Origin: Blastopirellula sediminis | GTDB taxonomy: Bacteria; Planctomycetota; Planctomycetia; Pirellulales; Pirellulaceae | DNA length: 64,000 nucleotides | NCBI RefSeq assembly: GCF_020966755.1 | Contig: NZ_JAJKFT010000010.1 | Span: 3,690,481-3,754,480 of the forward strand | Direction: 5' to 3' | Part shown: positions 33,999 to 42,480 of the stretch, piece after piece | Position numbering within the stretch: the first letter of the stretch is position 1 | Layout of the letters: each line of letters opens with the position of its first letter | Notes under the pieces: model-generated | Seen by the model: the letters and a program-made list of their open reading frames with translations, nothing else | Told to the model about the DNA's origin: nothing | Databases searched by the model: none | Translations under genes and position numbers: made by a program

Positions 33999-34427
33999 AT
34001 GTATCGAATGATTTCCAACAGCCCTTGGCTGGCGCTAGCGATAATGACTGCGGCGTTCGTCGGCTGCGGCAACGACCTGCCGCCGGTCGGAGAAGTCTAT
34101 GGAACGGTCAAACTGAACGGCGAACCGGTCGAAGGTTGCCAGGTAATGTTTGAGCCGATCGCCGGCGGCCGAAGTTCCTCGGCGATGACCGACGCCGACG
34201 GACGTTATACCTTGCGTTACAACGGAGACGCCGACGGCGCGTTGCTGGGCAAACACAAAGTGCGGTTGATCACGGCGCGCGGGACGCGACGAGACGACAA
34301 TGGGCGGATCGTCGATCCCGGCGTCAAAGAAAAGTTGCCGAAGGAATACAACAGCGAAACGACGCAGGTCGTCGAAGTGACCTCCGGCGACAATCCGATC
34401 GATTTCGAGGTGGCTGTCAGCAAGTAG
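33999..34427 (+). CDS. Small lipoprotein with carboxypeptidase-regulatory/transthyretin-like fold, cassette 1
   Basis: 142 residues; AGGAG precedes the ATG. A signal peptide with lipobox AFVGC puts Cys23 at the mature N terminus. The remaining ~115 residues read as a beta-sandwich of the carboxypeptidase regulatory-like type (VYGTVKLNGEPVEGCQVMFEP, TDADGRYTLRY, GKHKVRL). This small lipoprotein is the usual companion of DUF1559 genes in Planctomycetes; it may anchor or cap the DUF1559 structure (inference). It ends the cassette ahead of a terminator. Confidence 0.88.
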   Translation: MYRMISNSPWLALAIMTAAFVGCGNDLPPVGEVYGTVKLNGEPVEGCQVMFEPIAGGRSSSAMTDADGRYTLRYNGDADGALLGKHKVRLITARGTRRDDNGRIVDPGVKEKLPKEYNSETTQVVEVTSGDNPIDFEVAVSK

Positions 34428-34462
34428 CGATCCTCGATTTGCGGAATTAGATCAGACGCTCG

Positions 34463-34490
34463 AGAGCGGCTTCGGCCGCTCTTCTTTTTT
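34463..34490 (+). terminator. Intrinsic terminator of cassette 1
   Basis: agagcggc (34463-34470), loop ttcg, gccgctct (34475-34482), then a T-rich run to 34490. A perfect 8-bp stem with a stable UUCG-type tetraloop. Confidence 0.93.
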
Positions 34491-34617
34491 GCGCTCAGCC
34501 GACTGGAAATGCCCTCCCCCTCTCTTGTCTGGTGTCAGCTACCGGCGTTTCTCCCCCCCGTCGGCGCTCGATTTGGCGCCTTAGCGACTTGCGGGTTTCC
34601 CTAGCAGCAGGGGTTTC

Positions 34618-34635
34618 TATGAGGATTTCCTCATA
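34618..34635. promoter_or_regulatory. 18-bp inverted repeat upstream of cassette 2
   Basis: tatgagga-tt-tcctcata is an 8-bp inverted repeat with a 2-base spacer, 125 bp before the sigma start codon. It is a possible operator. I find no matching copy upstream of cassette 1. Confidence 0.35.
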
Positions 34636-34759
34636 TCCATAAAAAATTACCGCCATTTCGCAGAATCGATGGCCAAACTGAGGCAATCCAATGGAGTGCA
34701 TGCGGAAACGATACCCAACGATGGTCTGCACGAGAGCGGCGCGGCTGCCGGCGACGACA

Positions 34760-35305
34760 ATGATATCGACCCCAGATCCCTCTGCGACGAACCAGTCCAG
34801 CTTCGCCGAAGCCTATATCGCGAACCAGGAACGGCTAAAGGGATACGTCTATTCCCTGGTCTTCAACTGGAATGACGCCGAGGAGGTCTTTCAGCGGACC
34901 AGTCTCGGACTCTGGAAGAAGTGGGAGCAGTTCGATCCTGAGCGAGAATTTCTTCCCTGGGCGTTCGGCATGGCCCGCATCGAAGCGAAGCGTTTTCTGG
35001 CCGAAAAGGGGAAGCAGGAGCTGATGTTGAGCGACGCCGCGATGGAAGCGCTCGATACGGCGCTGGTCGATCGCGCCGACGGCTGGAACGAACGTCTCGC
35101 CGCGCTGGAACAATGCGTCAAGAAGCTGCCGACGCAACAACGCTCGATGCTGTGGGCCTCTTATAAGAAAGCGAGCAGCGTGGAGCAAATTGGTCAGATG
35201 TTCGGGCTTTCGGCGAACGCCGTGTACAAGCGACTGCGGCGCATTCGCGAGCAGCTCCATCAATGCATTGATCTGCGGATTGCAATGGGAGGCGACGGGA
35301 AATGA
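34760..35305 (+). CDS. ECF-type sigma factor, cassette 2
   Basis: 181 residues from the ATG at 34760; upstream in-frame ATGs at 34691, 34700 and 34721 are possible. Closely similar to the sigma factor of cassette 1: SFAEAYIANQERLKGYV, DAEEVFQRTSLGLWKKW, LPWAFGMARIEAKRFL and FGLSANAVYKRLRRIREQL. Four-base overlap with the FecR-like gene (ATGA), as in cassette 1. The near-identity of region 4 between the two raises the question of shared promoters. Confidence 0.9.
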   Translation: MISTPDPSATNQSSFAEAYIANQERLKGYVYSLVFNWNDAEEVFQRTSLGLWKKWEQFDPEREFLPWAFGMARIEAKRFLAEKGKQELMLSDAAMEALDTALVDRADGWNERLAALEQCVKKLPTQQRSMLWASYKKASSVEQIGQMFGLSANAVYKRLRRIREQLHQCIDLRIAMGGDGK

Positions 35306-36735
35306 ACTCGCGTCGTGCTGTACAAGGAAAACTGGTCGCCAACGCAGCGGTTCTCGATCTGATCGATCTTTGCTTGACCGATCGAGCGACTCCGGATCAG
35401 TGGAAGACTCTCAGTCAATTAATCGTTGACGAGCCGCTGGTTCGCGATTGCTTCGCCGCGCAGGCGATCGCCAGTTCTCGCCTGGCGATGATCGCCGGGT
35501 TTGAAGTTTCGCCCGCGGAGCCAGTGGCGACGCGTCTCGCTGCAGAGTTGGCGACGCCAGTCAAACGATCATGGTCCCCGCGTTTGCCGAAGGTCCAAAT
35601 TCCGGTCAGCCGCGCGGCGCTGGTCACCTTAGCCGCTGGCGTGATGCTGGTCCTGGTCGGGTATGGCGCGCTGGTAGGCTATCAAAGCTGGGTTTCCAGC
35701 GGCGTCCCAACCGCGAATCTTGCCAGCGGCGGCGTCCCGGCTGCGGTCCGAATCTTTAACGTTGCCGGCGAAACCGAACCACGCGAATTTCACGGCACCG
35801 AAGTTTTTGAGCTTCCCAGCGGCAGTTACCAGGCTGAGACTTCGGCTGGCGCTCGCATTCAACTGACCGGGCCGATCCGCGTGCGGGTCGAAAGTCCGCT
35901 CGCGTGGCGGTTGTTCTACGGAAAAATGATCGCCGACGTTCCACCGGAAGGTTATGGCTTCACGATTCAGACGAACCAGGCGAAGGTGATCGATCTGGGG
36001 ACGAAGTTTGGCGTCGCCGTCGATCGAGACGGCGACACCAAGGTGGTCGTCTACGAGGGGAACGTCGAGCTTGTTTCCGGTCGCAAGAAAAAGTCGCTGA
36101 CGGTCGGGGACGCATGGACGGTTCCGACGACCGAACAGTTTGAGCCGCTCACCTTTTCCGATCCGGTAACGTTCCTGGAAGCTGGCGACATTCCTCCGTC
36201 GGTGATCGGCAAGGTGATGCATAACGGCGTCGATCGCCGAGCGACCTATCAGATTGTGCGAGCCGGCTTCCAAGAGGATGCGCTCGCCTACACCGATCGC
36301 GTGCATCAGTGGAACGGAATTCTCTCTTCCGGATTGCCGCCGCAACTGCTCGGTTTGGACTACGTCCGGATGGCGAACGATTGGAAGTTCGATGCGAACG
36401 ACAGTCTCCGCGACGATCTGGAGATCACCTATGAGTTTAACCGCCCAGCCGTCGCCTATTTGCTGGTCGACGAACGTCTGGCGAAACCGCCATGGCTGCG
36501 GCAGAACTTTCGTGATACCGGTTGGGTGATCGGGCTCGATAAGGGATCGCACCACGATCCGGAAACGCGCCTCAGCTACGAGCTCGATCAGGCGAAAGGC
36601 GCCGGCGCCTCCATCGACGTCCTCTTGCGTGTGTGGCGCGTCGTCTTGCCCGAAGGGGGCGAGTTGAAGATTGGCCCTATTGGAAATCAAAAGGACGACT
36701 GGGTAGTTCCCTGCCTGGTCGCACGTCCGATTTAA
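35302..36735 (+). CDS. FecR-like anti-sigma factor, cassette 2
   Basis: 477 residues with the layout of its paralogue at 31417: N-terminal helical part (LDLIDLCLTDRATPDQWKTLSQLI), membrane helix at ~103-128, FecR domain (LPSGSYQAETSAGA, QAKVIDLGTKFGV, VYEGNVELVSG), and the same C-terminal domain ending ELKIGPIGNQ and PCLVARPI. The conserved EDALAY(T/V)DR-HQWNG segment in both C-terminal domains is not part of FecR and may bind the signal or the DUF1559 product. Confidence 0.88.
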   Translation: MNSRRAVQGKLVANAAVLDLIDLCLTDRATPDQWKTLSQLIVDEPLVRDCFAAQAIASSRLAMIAGFEVSPAEPVATRLAAELATPVKRSWSPRLPKVQIPVSRAALVTLAAGVMLVLVGYGALVGYQSWVSSGVPTANLASGGVPAAVRIFNVAGETEPREFHGTEVFELPSGSYQAETSAGARIQLTGPIRVRVESPLAWRLFYGKMIADVPPEGYGFTIQTNQAKVIDLGTKFGVAVDRDGDTKVVVYEGNVELVSGRKKKSLTVGDAWTVPTTEQFEPLTFSDPVTFLEAGDIPPSVIGKVMHNGVDRRATYQIVRAGFQEDALAYTDRVHQWNGILSSGLPPQLLGLDYVRMANDWKFDANDSLRDDLEITYEFNRPAVAYLLVDERLAKPPWLRQNFRDTGWVIGLDKGSHHDPETRLSYELDQAKGAGASIDVLLRVWRVVLPEGGELKIGPIGNQKDDWVVPCLVARPI

Positions 36736-36807
36736 CCGCCTTCAGACTGCAGCGGCGGTGATAGCGATTATTCATTCATTTTGTTACTTCCAGGAACTGC
36801 AATTGAT

Positions 36808-37812
36808 ATGAACGCTTGCCGAAAGAGAGGTTTCACCCTGGTGGAACTGCTAGTTGTGATCGCCATCATCGGCGTCTTGATCGCTTTGCTGTTGCCTGCG
36901 GTTCAGCAGGCCCGCGAAGCGGCTCGCCGGATGCAGTGCACCAACCATCTGAAGCAACTCGCTTTGGCGCTGCACAACTACCACGATACCTTTGGCGTCT
37001 TTCCGGCGATCAGCTACGACCACGAAGTGAACGGCGGCGACGAGAACAGACACGCCAGCTGGAGCTGGGGAACCTGCATCCTGCCGCAGATCGAACAAAG
37101 CAACGCCTATGACATTCTTGCGCCGAGCCATCCCGATCGTTTGCATGAAGCGGTCAACAAGGCGGACAAGCTGCGCGTGCTGCAAACGCCGATTTCCTCG
37201 TGGCGTTGTCCCTCGGACGTTGGACCGGAACTGAACAGCCATCTGACGATCAACAATGGTTCTGGCAACCAGGCGCAAGACGTGCAAATCGCGACAGCCA
37301 ACTACCTGGGGGTGAATCATAGCGGCGACATTGGCCGGACCACCAAGAACGCTGCGGTGAACGGGATCTTTGTCGCCGGGACGAACGTCGCTCAGAACCG
37401 CCGCATGGTCTGCCGCTTGCGAGACGTGCTGGACGGTACCAGCAACACGGCGATGGTCGGCGAACGGGCCTGGATGCTCGGCGGCGTCGAACTGGGCGCC
37501 GGGCTGGTCTTCGGCCACACCGGCAACGAAGACATTGAAGATAGCCACAACTACAAAGATGGCTTCATTGCGGTGGTCGGCGCCGGCAAGACGCACATCA
37601 ATATGAACGACACCTGCGGCACCGGCTGCGACGATCGCGACGGCCGCCAGGGATTCTCCAGCTTGCATCCAGGGGGCGCCCAGTTCGCCTTCGCCGACGG
37701 TTCGGTTCACTTCCTGAACGAGAACATCGACGACGACTTTGGCGGTCCGGTCGATACGACCTACGAACGCATCTTGTCGTGCAACGATGGACAAGTGACC
37801 GGCAACTACTAA
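36808..37812 (+). CDS. DUF1559 pseudopilin-like protein, cassette 2
   Basis: 334 residues from the ATG at 36808 (AGGAA upstream). Leader MNACRKR, then GFTLVELL and a hydrophobic helix, then the DUF1559 body with the closing H-X9-DG motif (HPGGAQFAFADG). It has more Cys than the copy at 32925 (MNDTCGTGCDDRDG). Very similar to the third copy at 38595. Confidence 0.92.
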   Translation: MNACRKRGFTLVELLVVIAIIGVLIALLLPAVQQAREAARRMQCTNHLKQLALALHNYHDTFGVFPAISYDHEVNGGDENRHASWSWGTCILPQIEQSNAYDILAPSHPDRLHEAVNKADKLRVLQTPISSWRCPSDVGPELNSHLTINNGSGNQAQDVQIATANYLGVNHSGDIGRTTKNAAVNGIFVAGTNVAQNRRMVCRLRDVLDGTSNTAMVGERAWMLGGVELGAGLVFGHTGNEDIEDSHNYKDGFIAVVGAGKTHINMNDTCGTGCDDRDGRQGFSSLHPGGAQFAFADGSVHFLNENIDDDFGGPVDTTYERILSCNDGQVTGNY

Positions 37813-37844
37813 ACGTACGATCGACTATCCCCTTATCAGTCTTC

Positions 37845-37873
37845 GTCTCGCTTGGCCGTGACGGAGGCGAGAC
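37845..37873 (+). promoter_or_regulatory. Stem-loop in the leader of the second lipoprotein gene
   Basis: gtctcgc (37845-37851) pairs with gcgagac (37867-37873), 7 bp, directly before the AGGAG ribosome binding site. It sits at the same place as the larger hairpin of cassette 1 but differs in sequence. Confidence 0.4.
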
Positions 37874-37885
37874 AGGAGTTTCTCC

Positions 37886-38314
37886 ATGATTCGCGGTTTT
37901 CATTTCGGCAGATTGTTAGCGCTCACGGCAATCGGCGCGGCATTGGTTGGATGTAGTGACGGAAACACGCCGCCGCTGGGCGACGTTCATGGGCAAGTGA
38001 CCTACAACGGGACGCCGGTCGACGGTTGCAACGTCATCTTTACGCCGGCGGCGAGCGGACGAAGCTCAAGCGCTGTGACTGACGCCGACGGATATTACGT
38101 GTTGAAATATAGCGCCACCGCCGCTGGGGCGCTGGTTGGCGAACATCGCGTCGAGTTGACCACTGCTCGCGACCGAATCGTCAGCGACGAAGGGCAACTG
38201 CGTGACGCCGGCCGGAAGGAGATTTTCCCGAAGGAATACAACGCCGAAACGACGCAGGTCGTGGAAGTGACCGGTTGGGATAATACGATTGATTTTCACG
38301 TCGTCGGCAAATAG
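37886..38314 (+). CDS. Small lipoprotein with transthyretin-like fold, cassette 2
   Basis: 142 residues, the same length as its paralogue at 33999. Signal peptide with lipobox ALVGC (Cys23), then VHGQVTYNGTPVDGCNVIFTP, TDADGYYVLKY, GEHRVEL and FPKEYNAETTQVVEVT. AGGAG precedes the ATG. Presumed partner of the DUF1559 protein encoded just upstream. Confidence 0.88.
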   Translation: MIRGFHFGRLLALTAIGAALVGCSDGNTPPLGDVHGQVTYNGTPVDGCNVIFTPAASGRSSSAVTDADGYYVLKYSATAAGALVGEHRVELTTARDRIVSDEGQLRDAGRKEIFPKEYNAETTQVVEVTGWDNTIDFHVVGK

Positions 38315-38350
38315 CCAGCGGTGCGAAGTCGCTATCACCAGTCTTCGATC

Positions 38351-38382
38351 AAAACGCGGCGGTTCCGGCGGCCGCGTTTTTT
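38351..38382 (+). terminator. Intrinsic terminator of cassette 2
   Basis: aaaacgcggc (38351-38360) and gccgcgtttt (38371-38380) form a perfect 10-bp stem, followed by TT to 38382. Confidence 0.92.
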
Positions 38383-38594
38383 CATGCGCTGCCAATAAGT
38401 GAAATGCCGGCTCCTGTCATGCGGGACATCGCATGAAGATTCTCTGTTACTTACGAAAAAATCTCCAGATTACGCGGCCAAATCAGCGCAATTCTGTGGA
38501 GTGCTCCTGAGCCTGGGTCGCACCGCGGCCAGGTCGATGAATCCGTTGCGAAGCAGTGAGTTTGTTTCTTCATCGTCTTGGGAATTCCGTTGCA

Positions 38595-39614
38595 ATGAAA
38601 AGTCGTGGCAAGCAGGGTTTTACCCTGGTCGAGTTGTTGGTGGTGATTGCGATCATCGGCGTGTTGATCGCCCTGTTGCTGCCGGCAGTGCAGCAAGCGC
38701 GCGAAGCGGCGCGACGGATGCAATGCACCAACCACTTGAAGCAGTTAGGACTGGCGCTGCACAACTATCATGACACGTTCGGCGCGTTGCCGGCGATCAG
38801 CTACGACCACGAGGTGAACGGCGGTGATGAGACGAAGCACGCCAGTTGGAGCTGGGGAACTTGCATCCTGCCGCAGATGGAACAAAGTGCGGCCTATGAC
38901 ATTCTGGACCCCAGCAGTCCCGATCGATTGCACGAAGCGGTCAACAAGTCGGCAAAGTTGGCGGTGCTGCAGACGCCGATCGCATCGTGGCGTTGTCCGT
39001 CTGACGTCGGCCCGGTGCTGAACAGCCACTACACAATTAACAACGGATCGGGCAATCAAGCTCAAGACGTACAGATTGCGACGGCGAACTATCTCGGCGT
39101 GAACCATAGCGGCGACATTTGCCGAACCAACACTCCGACTTCGACCAAGAACTATCGGATCACCGGCGTCTTTGTGCCGGGAACGAACGTCCAGAAAAAC
39201 AATCGCATGGTTTGCCGGCTGCGAGACGTTTTGGATGGAACGAGCAACACGGCGATGGTCGGAGAACGGACCTGGATGCTCGGGGGCGTCGAGCTGGGCG
39301 CCGGTCTCATCTATGGTCACACTGGAAATGAGGACATCGAAAACAGCCACAACTACGTCGACGGCTTCATCGCGGTGGTTGGAGCGGGCAAAACGCACAT
39401 CAACATGAACGACACCTGCGGGACCGCTTGCGACGACCGCGATGGACGTCAAGGATTCGCGAGTCTCCATCCCGGCGGCGCACAATTCGTCTTCGTCGAC
39501 GGTTCCGTTCATTTCGTCAATGAGAACATCGACGACAACTTTGGCGGGCCCGACGATTCGACGTACGAGCGGCTGCTGTCGTGCAACGACGGTCAGACGC
39601 TGGGAACCTATTAG
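38595..39614 (+). CDS. DUF1559 pseudopilin-like protein, third copy without its own cassette
   Basis: 339 residues from the ATG at 38595. Leader MKSRGKQ then [11 protein letters not shown]1559 body and H-X9-DG ([12 protein letters not shown]). Close to the copy at 36808 through almost the whole length ([36 protein letters not shown] in both). It lies behind the terminator of cassette 2 with ~210 bp of its own leader and has no sigma, FecR or lipoprotein gene. It probably arose by duplication of the DUF1559 gene alone. Confidence 0.92.
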   Translation: MKSRGKQGFTLVELLVVIAIIGVLIALLLPAVQQAREAARRMQCTNHLKQLGLALHNYHDTFGALPAISYDHEVNGGDETKHASWSWGTCILPQMEQSAAYDILDPSSPDRLHEAVNKSAKLAVLQTPIASWRCPSDVGPVLNSHYTINNGSGNQAQDVQIATANYLGVNHSGDICRTNTPTSTKNYRITGVFVPGTNVQKNNRMVCRLRDVLDGTSNTAMVGERTWMLGGVELGAGLIYGHTGNEDIENSHNYVDGFIAVVGAGKTHINMNDTCGTACDDRDGRQGFASLHPGGAQFVFVDGSVHFVNENIDDNFGGPDDSTYERLLSCNDGQTLGTY

Positions 39615-39702
39615 GACTTTGCGTTTCGCTGCGAAGCAATTCGATTGATTTTCAGATAGTCGGGATTAGCTGCCCAGCGACTACCTGGGAATTATCGACG
39701 CG

Positions 39703-39742
39703 AAGAAACGTGTCGGCCCGGGCCGACACGTTTCTTTTTTGC
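39703..39742 (+). terminator. Intrinsic terminator with 17-bp perfect stem
   Basis: Positions 39703-39719 pair fully with 39720-39736 (centre cccggg), followed by ctttttt-type sequence. It ends the third DUF1559 transcript. Confidence 0.93.
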
Positions 39743-39924
39743 GCACTATCGGCGCCAAGCGGGCGTTCGCCTATTGGAGGGGGGATGACGCCATCGCTGT
39801 TTGCCATCTCACATCCGGAAATATAAAATAATGGCGTTGTAGATAGTCCCCGCGAAATGCGGCAGTCGCCGCTGGTCGCTCTAGCGCCGCCCCGGCGAAT
39901 CACCATCGATTTGCATCCCACGCC

Positions 39925-40134
39925 ATGACGACGATCGAACATCCGGATCAACTGATCGAAGGACAGCGGTATCGTTTTTATGTCGACGTCGGCGAGTCGC
40001 AGTACGAATTGGAAGCGACCTTCTTGCGTTTAGATCACCATTTCCGCCGCTTGATCTGCGTTCTGCACATGGACGACGAAGATTACAGCATTGAGTGGAA
40101 CTGGGCGACCGAGATCGTCCCGGTCGAAACCTAG
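39925..40134 (+). CDS. Small hypothetical protein
   Basis: 69 residues, soluble, acidic, with an alternating beta-strand pattern (YRFYVDVGESQYELEATFLRL, YSIEWNWATEIVPV). No family recognised. It stands alone between a terminator and the long membrane-protein operon; a 7-bp stem (40134-40140 with 40156-40162) lies right behind it. Confidence 0.6.
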   Translation: MTTIEHPDQLIEGQRYRFYVDVGESQYELEATFLRLDHHFRRLICVLHMDDEDYSIEWNWATEIVPVET

Positions 40135-40263
40135 CCGCCCCGCCCTGCTCTTTTTGGGCGGCCAAAAAATATTCTTGCCCTCTTCGGGCTCTTTTCTCGC
40201 GTTCTCCATTGCTCAGCCGATAGAATCGTCGCCAGTAACGATCCTACGCCTTAGGGGAATGCG

Positions 40264-40812
40264 ATGTCTCCCGAAAACGAAGAGTCCAACCCGTTTGAGC
40301 CGCCGCATTCTGTCGACAGTTCCGCCCAAAAGCATTGGGTGGTGGTGTGGGGAGCGGCTGCGTTGTTGGTGCTGGCGACTGTCAGTTCGGGGATACTCGA
40401 CCCGTCGTTTCTTTGGGCGACGGTGAGCGTCGTCATCGGCGTTCCCGTTTTGATCAGAACGGCGCTCGATCTGAGTCGCAAGCTGGCGGCAGGTTGGGCG
40501 ATTGATCCTTTGGTGCAAATCAAGTCGCTATTTGTTTCCTTCGCCATCACGATCGTCTCGGTTGTCTCGGCTGGGATTGCCGGCGGGAGTTTGTGTTTCG
40601 CAGGCGTCACATCAGCGATGAGTACGCCGGTCTCGCTACAGTGGGTTGGCTTAGCGCTTATTTGGACGGCCATACCGATCGGGCTGCTGGTCCTCGGCAT
40701 CGCGTTCTACGCGTTTGGGCCCAAGAAAGTTGGACCACTGCAAAAACAAGCTGCCGAACATGGTGGAACGGAAACGTCGACGCCCGATGGCGAGACCAAG
40801 CGTGACCAGTGA
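40264..40812 (+). CDS. NPFEPP-type small membrane protein 1
   Basis: 182 residues; AGGGGA precedes the ATG. The N-terminal cytoplasmic tag SNPFEPP is followed by about four membrane segments (~22-45, 48-68, 85-115, 125-155). It shares with the next four proteins the loop pattern R-x3-D-x2-RK (RTALDLSRKLAAGWAI) and the Gly-Pro near the end (FGPKKVG). First gene of a chain of overlapping genes. Function unknown; NPxxxP-headed membrane proteins are frequent in Planctomycetes. Confidence 0.75.
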   Translation: MSPENEESNPFEPPHSVDSSAQKHWVVVWGAAALLVLATVSSGILDPSFLWATVSVVIGVPVLIRTALDLSRKLAAGWAIDPLVQIKSLFVSFAITIVSVVSAGIAGGSLCFAGVTSAMSTPVSLQWVGLALIWTAIPIGLLVLGIAFYAFGPKKVGPLQKQAAEHGGTETSTPDGETKRDQ

Positions 40813-41368
40813 GACGAGCGACAATCCGTTCGAGTCCCCCTGCGACGTCGGCGTTGCGCCGCCGTGGCGGAAGTGGTACTGCTGGTGGTCATTGTCGGCC
40901 ATGCTCGGCGCGATCGCACTGTGGGTGTTTTGGCTGCTGCCGTGGCTGGGTGCGATTCTCGTTTGCGTCGCGGCCGGGATCAGCGTGCGATCGCTCCTGG
41001 ATCTTTGCCGCAAGCACCAGGCCGGTTGTCTGATTACCGATACGACGCAATGGGTATCGTGCGGGGAGTCGATGATGGTCGCCTTCGCGGCGTCGATCGT
41101 TGGGCTGATCCTTTTCTTCAGTGTCTTCTTCTTAGCGTATCTCTTTATGGATGAGCAGATCGTCCTGTATCGGACCGAAGAGGACCTGCGAGCATACCGA
41201 ATGAAGATACGAGTCATATACGTAGTCGCCTACGCGATTACGACAGTCGGACTTGGAGCGTTTATCTGGGGAATGGGCCCTGATCGGCTCGATTCGTCAC
41301 CATTGTCGACTCTACGTCGAAATCGCGGGACGTCGAGGAATATTGAAGGGACGTACGATGACCGATAG
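40802..41368 (+). CDS. NPFESP-type small membrane protein 2
   Basis: 188 residues from the GTG at 40802, which overlaps the previous stop by 11 bases (an ATG at 40787 would overlap more). Head DNPFESP, then hydrophobic segments, the loop RSLLDLCRKHQAGCLI and a tail with MGPDRLDSSPLSTLRR. Same architecture as its neighbours at roughly family-level similarity. Confidence 0.72.
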   Translation: MTSETSDNPFESPCDVGVAPPWRKWYCWWSLSAMLGAIALWVFWLLPWLGAILVCVAAGISVRSLLDLCRKHQAGCLITDTTQWVSCGESMMVAFAASIVGLILFFSVFFLAYLFMDEQIVLYRTEEDLRAYRMKIRVIYVVAYAITTVGLGAFIWGMGPDRLDSSPLSTLRRNRGTSRNIEGTYDDR

Positions 41369-41894
41369 TCCCGAAGAGAATCCGTTTGAGCCTCCGGCCG
41401 TAGCCGCCAAACGCGAAAAAACCGAATCGGCGTTTTTCAAGGAGTGGCTGGTCGGCACGTTTTTTCTGTTCGTCTTGTCGACGCCTCTTTACCTGGCGGA
41501 CCTCGTTGCTGGCTTTTGGGCGAACGCTTTTGCGATCGTTGTTTCCCTCCGCTCTTTGATCGACCTGCGCAGAAAACAAGCGGCCGAATATTTGCAGCCG
41601 GGGGACGTTTGGATGTCGTTGGGAGCTTCGGTCTTGGTCGTGGGGGCGGCGTCCGTGGCAGGTACGCTCGCCTTCTTCATCGCAGGTTTCGCGGCCTGCA
41701 ATGCGGACTTACCGAAGACGGAAGACACCTTGAAATTCTACGTAATTGGGATCATTACGTCTGTCGCGGCGATTTTCTGCGCCGTCTTATATTTCCTGGG
41801 CCCTGCTTCGGTCGATACATTGCGACGGCGGAAACTTACGCAGGCAACTTTGGCGCCAAACGACCAGGGAGGCGAGTCGCGTGAAACGAACTGA
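41358..41894 (+). CDS. NPFEPP-type small membrane protein 3
   Basis: 178 residues from the ATG at 41358, with GAAGGGA upstream and an 11-base overlap with the previous gene. Head ENPFEPP, loop RSLIDLRRKQAAEYL, closing signature LGPASVDTLRRRKL and tail GGESRETN, the last identical to the tail of the next protein. About four membrane segments. Confidence 0.75.
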   Translation: MTDSPEENPFEPPAVAAKREKTESAFFKEWLVGTFFLFVLSTPLYLADLVAGFWANAFAIVVSLRSLIDLRRKQAAEYLQPGDVWMSLGASVLVVGAASVAGTLAFFIAGFAACNADLPKTEDTLKFYVIGIITSVAAIFCAVLYFLGPASVDTLRRRKLTQATLAPNDQGGESRETN

Positions 41895-41930
41895 CGCGCC
41901 ACCGGAGCGGGAAAACCCGTTTCAATCGCC
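41853..41930 (+). repeat. Gene-junction repeat, copy 1
   Basis: 78 bases spanning the end of membrane protein 3 and the start of protein 4. 68 of 78 bases match 42403-42480 at the next junction, 550 bp away. The trace of a tandem gene duplication. Confidence 0.8.
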
Positions 41931-42444
41931 ATCGGCGACGATTCGCGTCGCTCCATCCGATCCGCATGCCGAAAACGAGTTCATGGTCGGAGTCGTGCTG
42001 TCGTTTGCGCTCGCCTTAGTCCTATTCCTCTACCATCCGCTCGTAGGATTTATGGCGACGATCGGCGTGGCGATCGTCGTGATGCGGGCATGGCTCGAAA
42101 TCAGCCGGAAACAAGTCGTCGGTTGGAAGCTGCGACGCTGGGACGCGACGTGGATTCTGCTCGCTTCGGCCGGACGAATCGCCATTGCGGCGGTCTTTGG
42201 GATCGGCATAACGGGAATCGCCAGCGTCGCTGGGGCGGCCCTGTTTGAAGCAATTCCTTCGCTCGCTGACCGGTTTTCTCCCTTCGACGCAATCTTGGTG
42301 GACGGCGCGGTCGGCTTGACGGGAACTTTCGCGCTGTTGCTTCTCCTGGGACCCGCATCGGTCGAGACGCTGAGGCGACGGAAGCTTTCGCAGACTACTT
42401 CGGCGCCGAACGAACATGGAGGTGAGTCGCGTGAAACGAACTGA
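41881..42444 (+). CDS. NPFQSP-type small membrane protein 4
   Basis: 187 residues from the GTG at 41881, preceded by GGGAGGCGAG and overlapping the previous stop by 14 bases. Head ENPFQSP, loop RAWLEISRKQVVGWKL, closing LGPASVETLRRRKLSQ and tail GGESRETN. It is the closest relative of protein 3 at its C terminus and of protein 5 at its N terminus (VKRTDAPPE), as expected from tandem duplication. Confidence 0.75.
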   Translation: MKRTDAPPERENPFQSPSATIRVAPSDPHAENEFMVGVVLSFALALVLFLYHPLVGFMATIGVAIVVMRAWLEISRKQVVGWKLRRWDATWILLASAGRIAIAAVFGIGITGIASVAGAALFEAIPSLADRFSPFDAILVDGAVGLTGTFALLLLLGPASVETLRRRKLSQTTSAPNEHGGESRETN

Positions 42445-42480
42445 CGCACCGCCGGAGTACGAAAACCCGTATCAATCGCC
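42403..42480 (+). repeat. Gene-junction repeat, copy 2
   Basis: The counterpart of 41853-41930 at the junction of membrane proteins 4 and 5; includes the shared ribosome binding site and start region. Confidence 0.8.

Noticed and set aside
40134-40167. Hairpin after the 69-residue gene as a terminator
   Set aside because: The 7-bp stem is followed by A rather than T on the plus strand, so it does not fit an intrinsic terminator.
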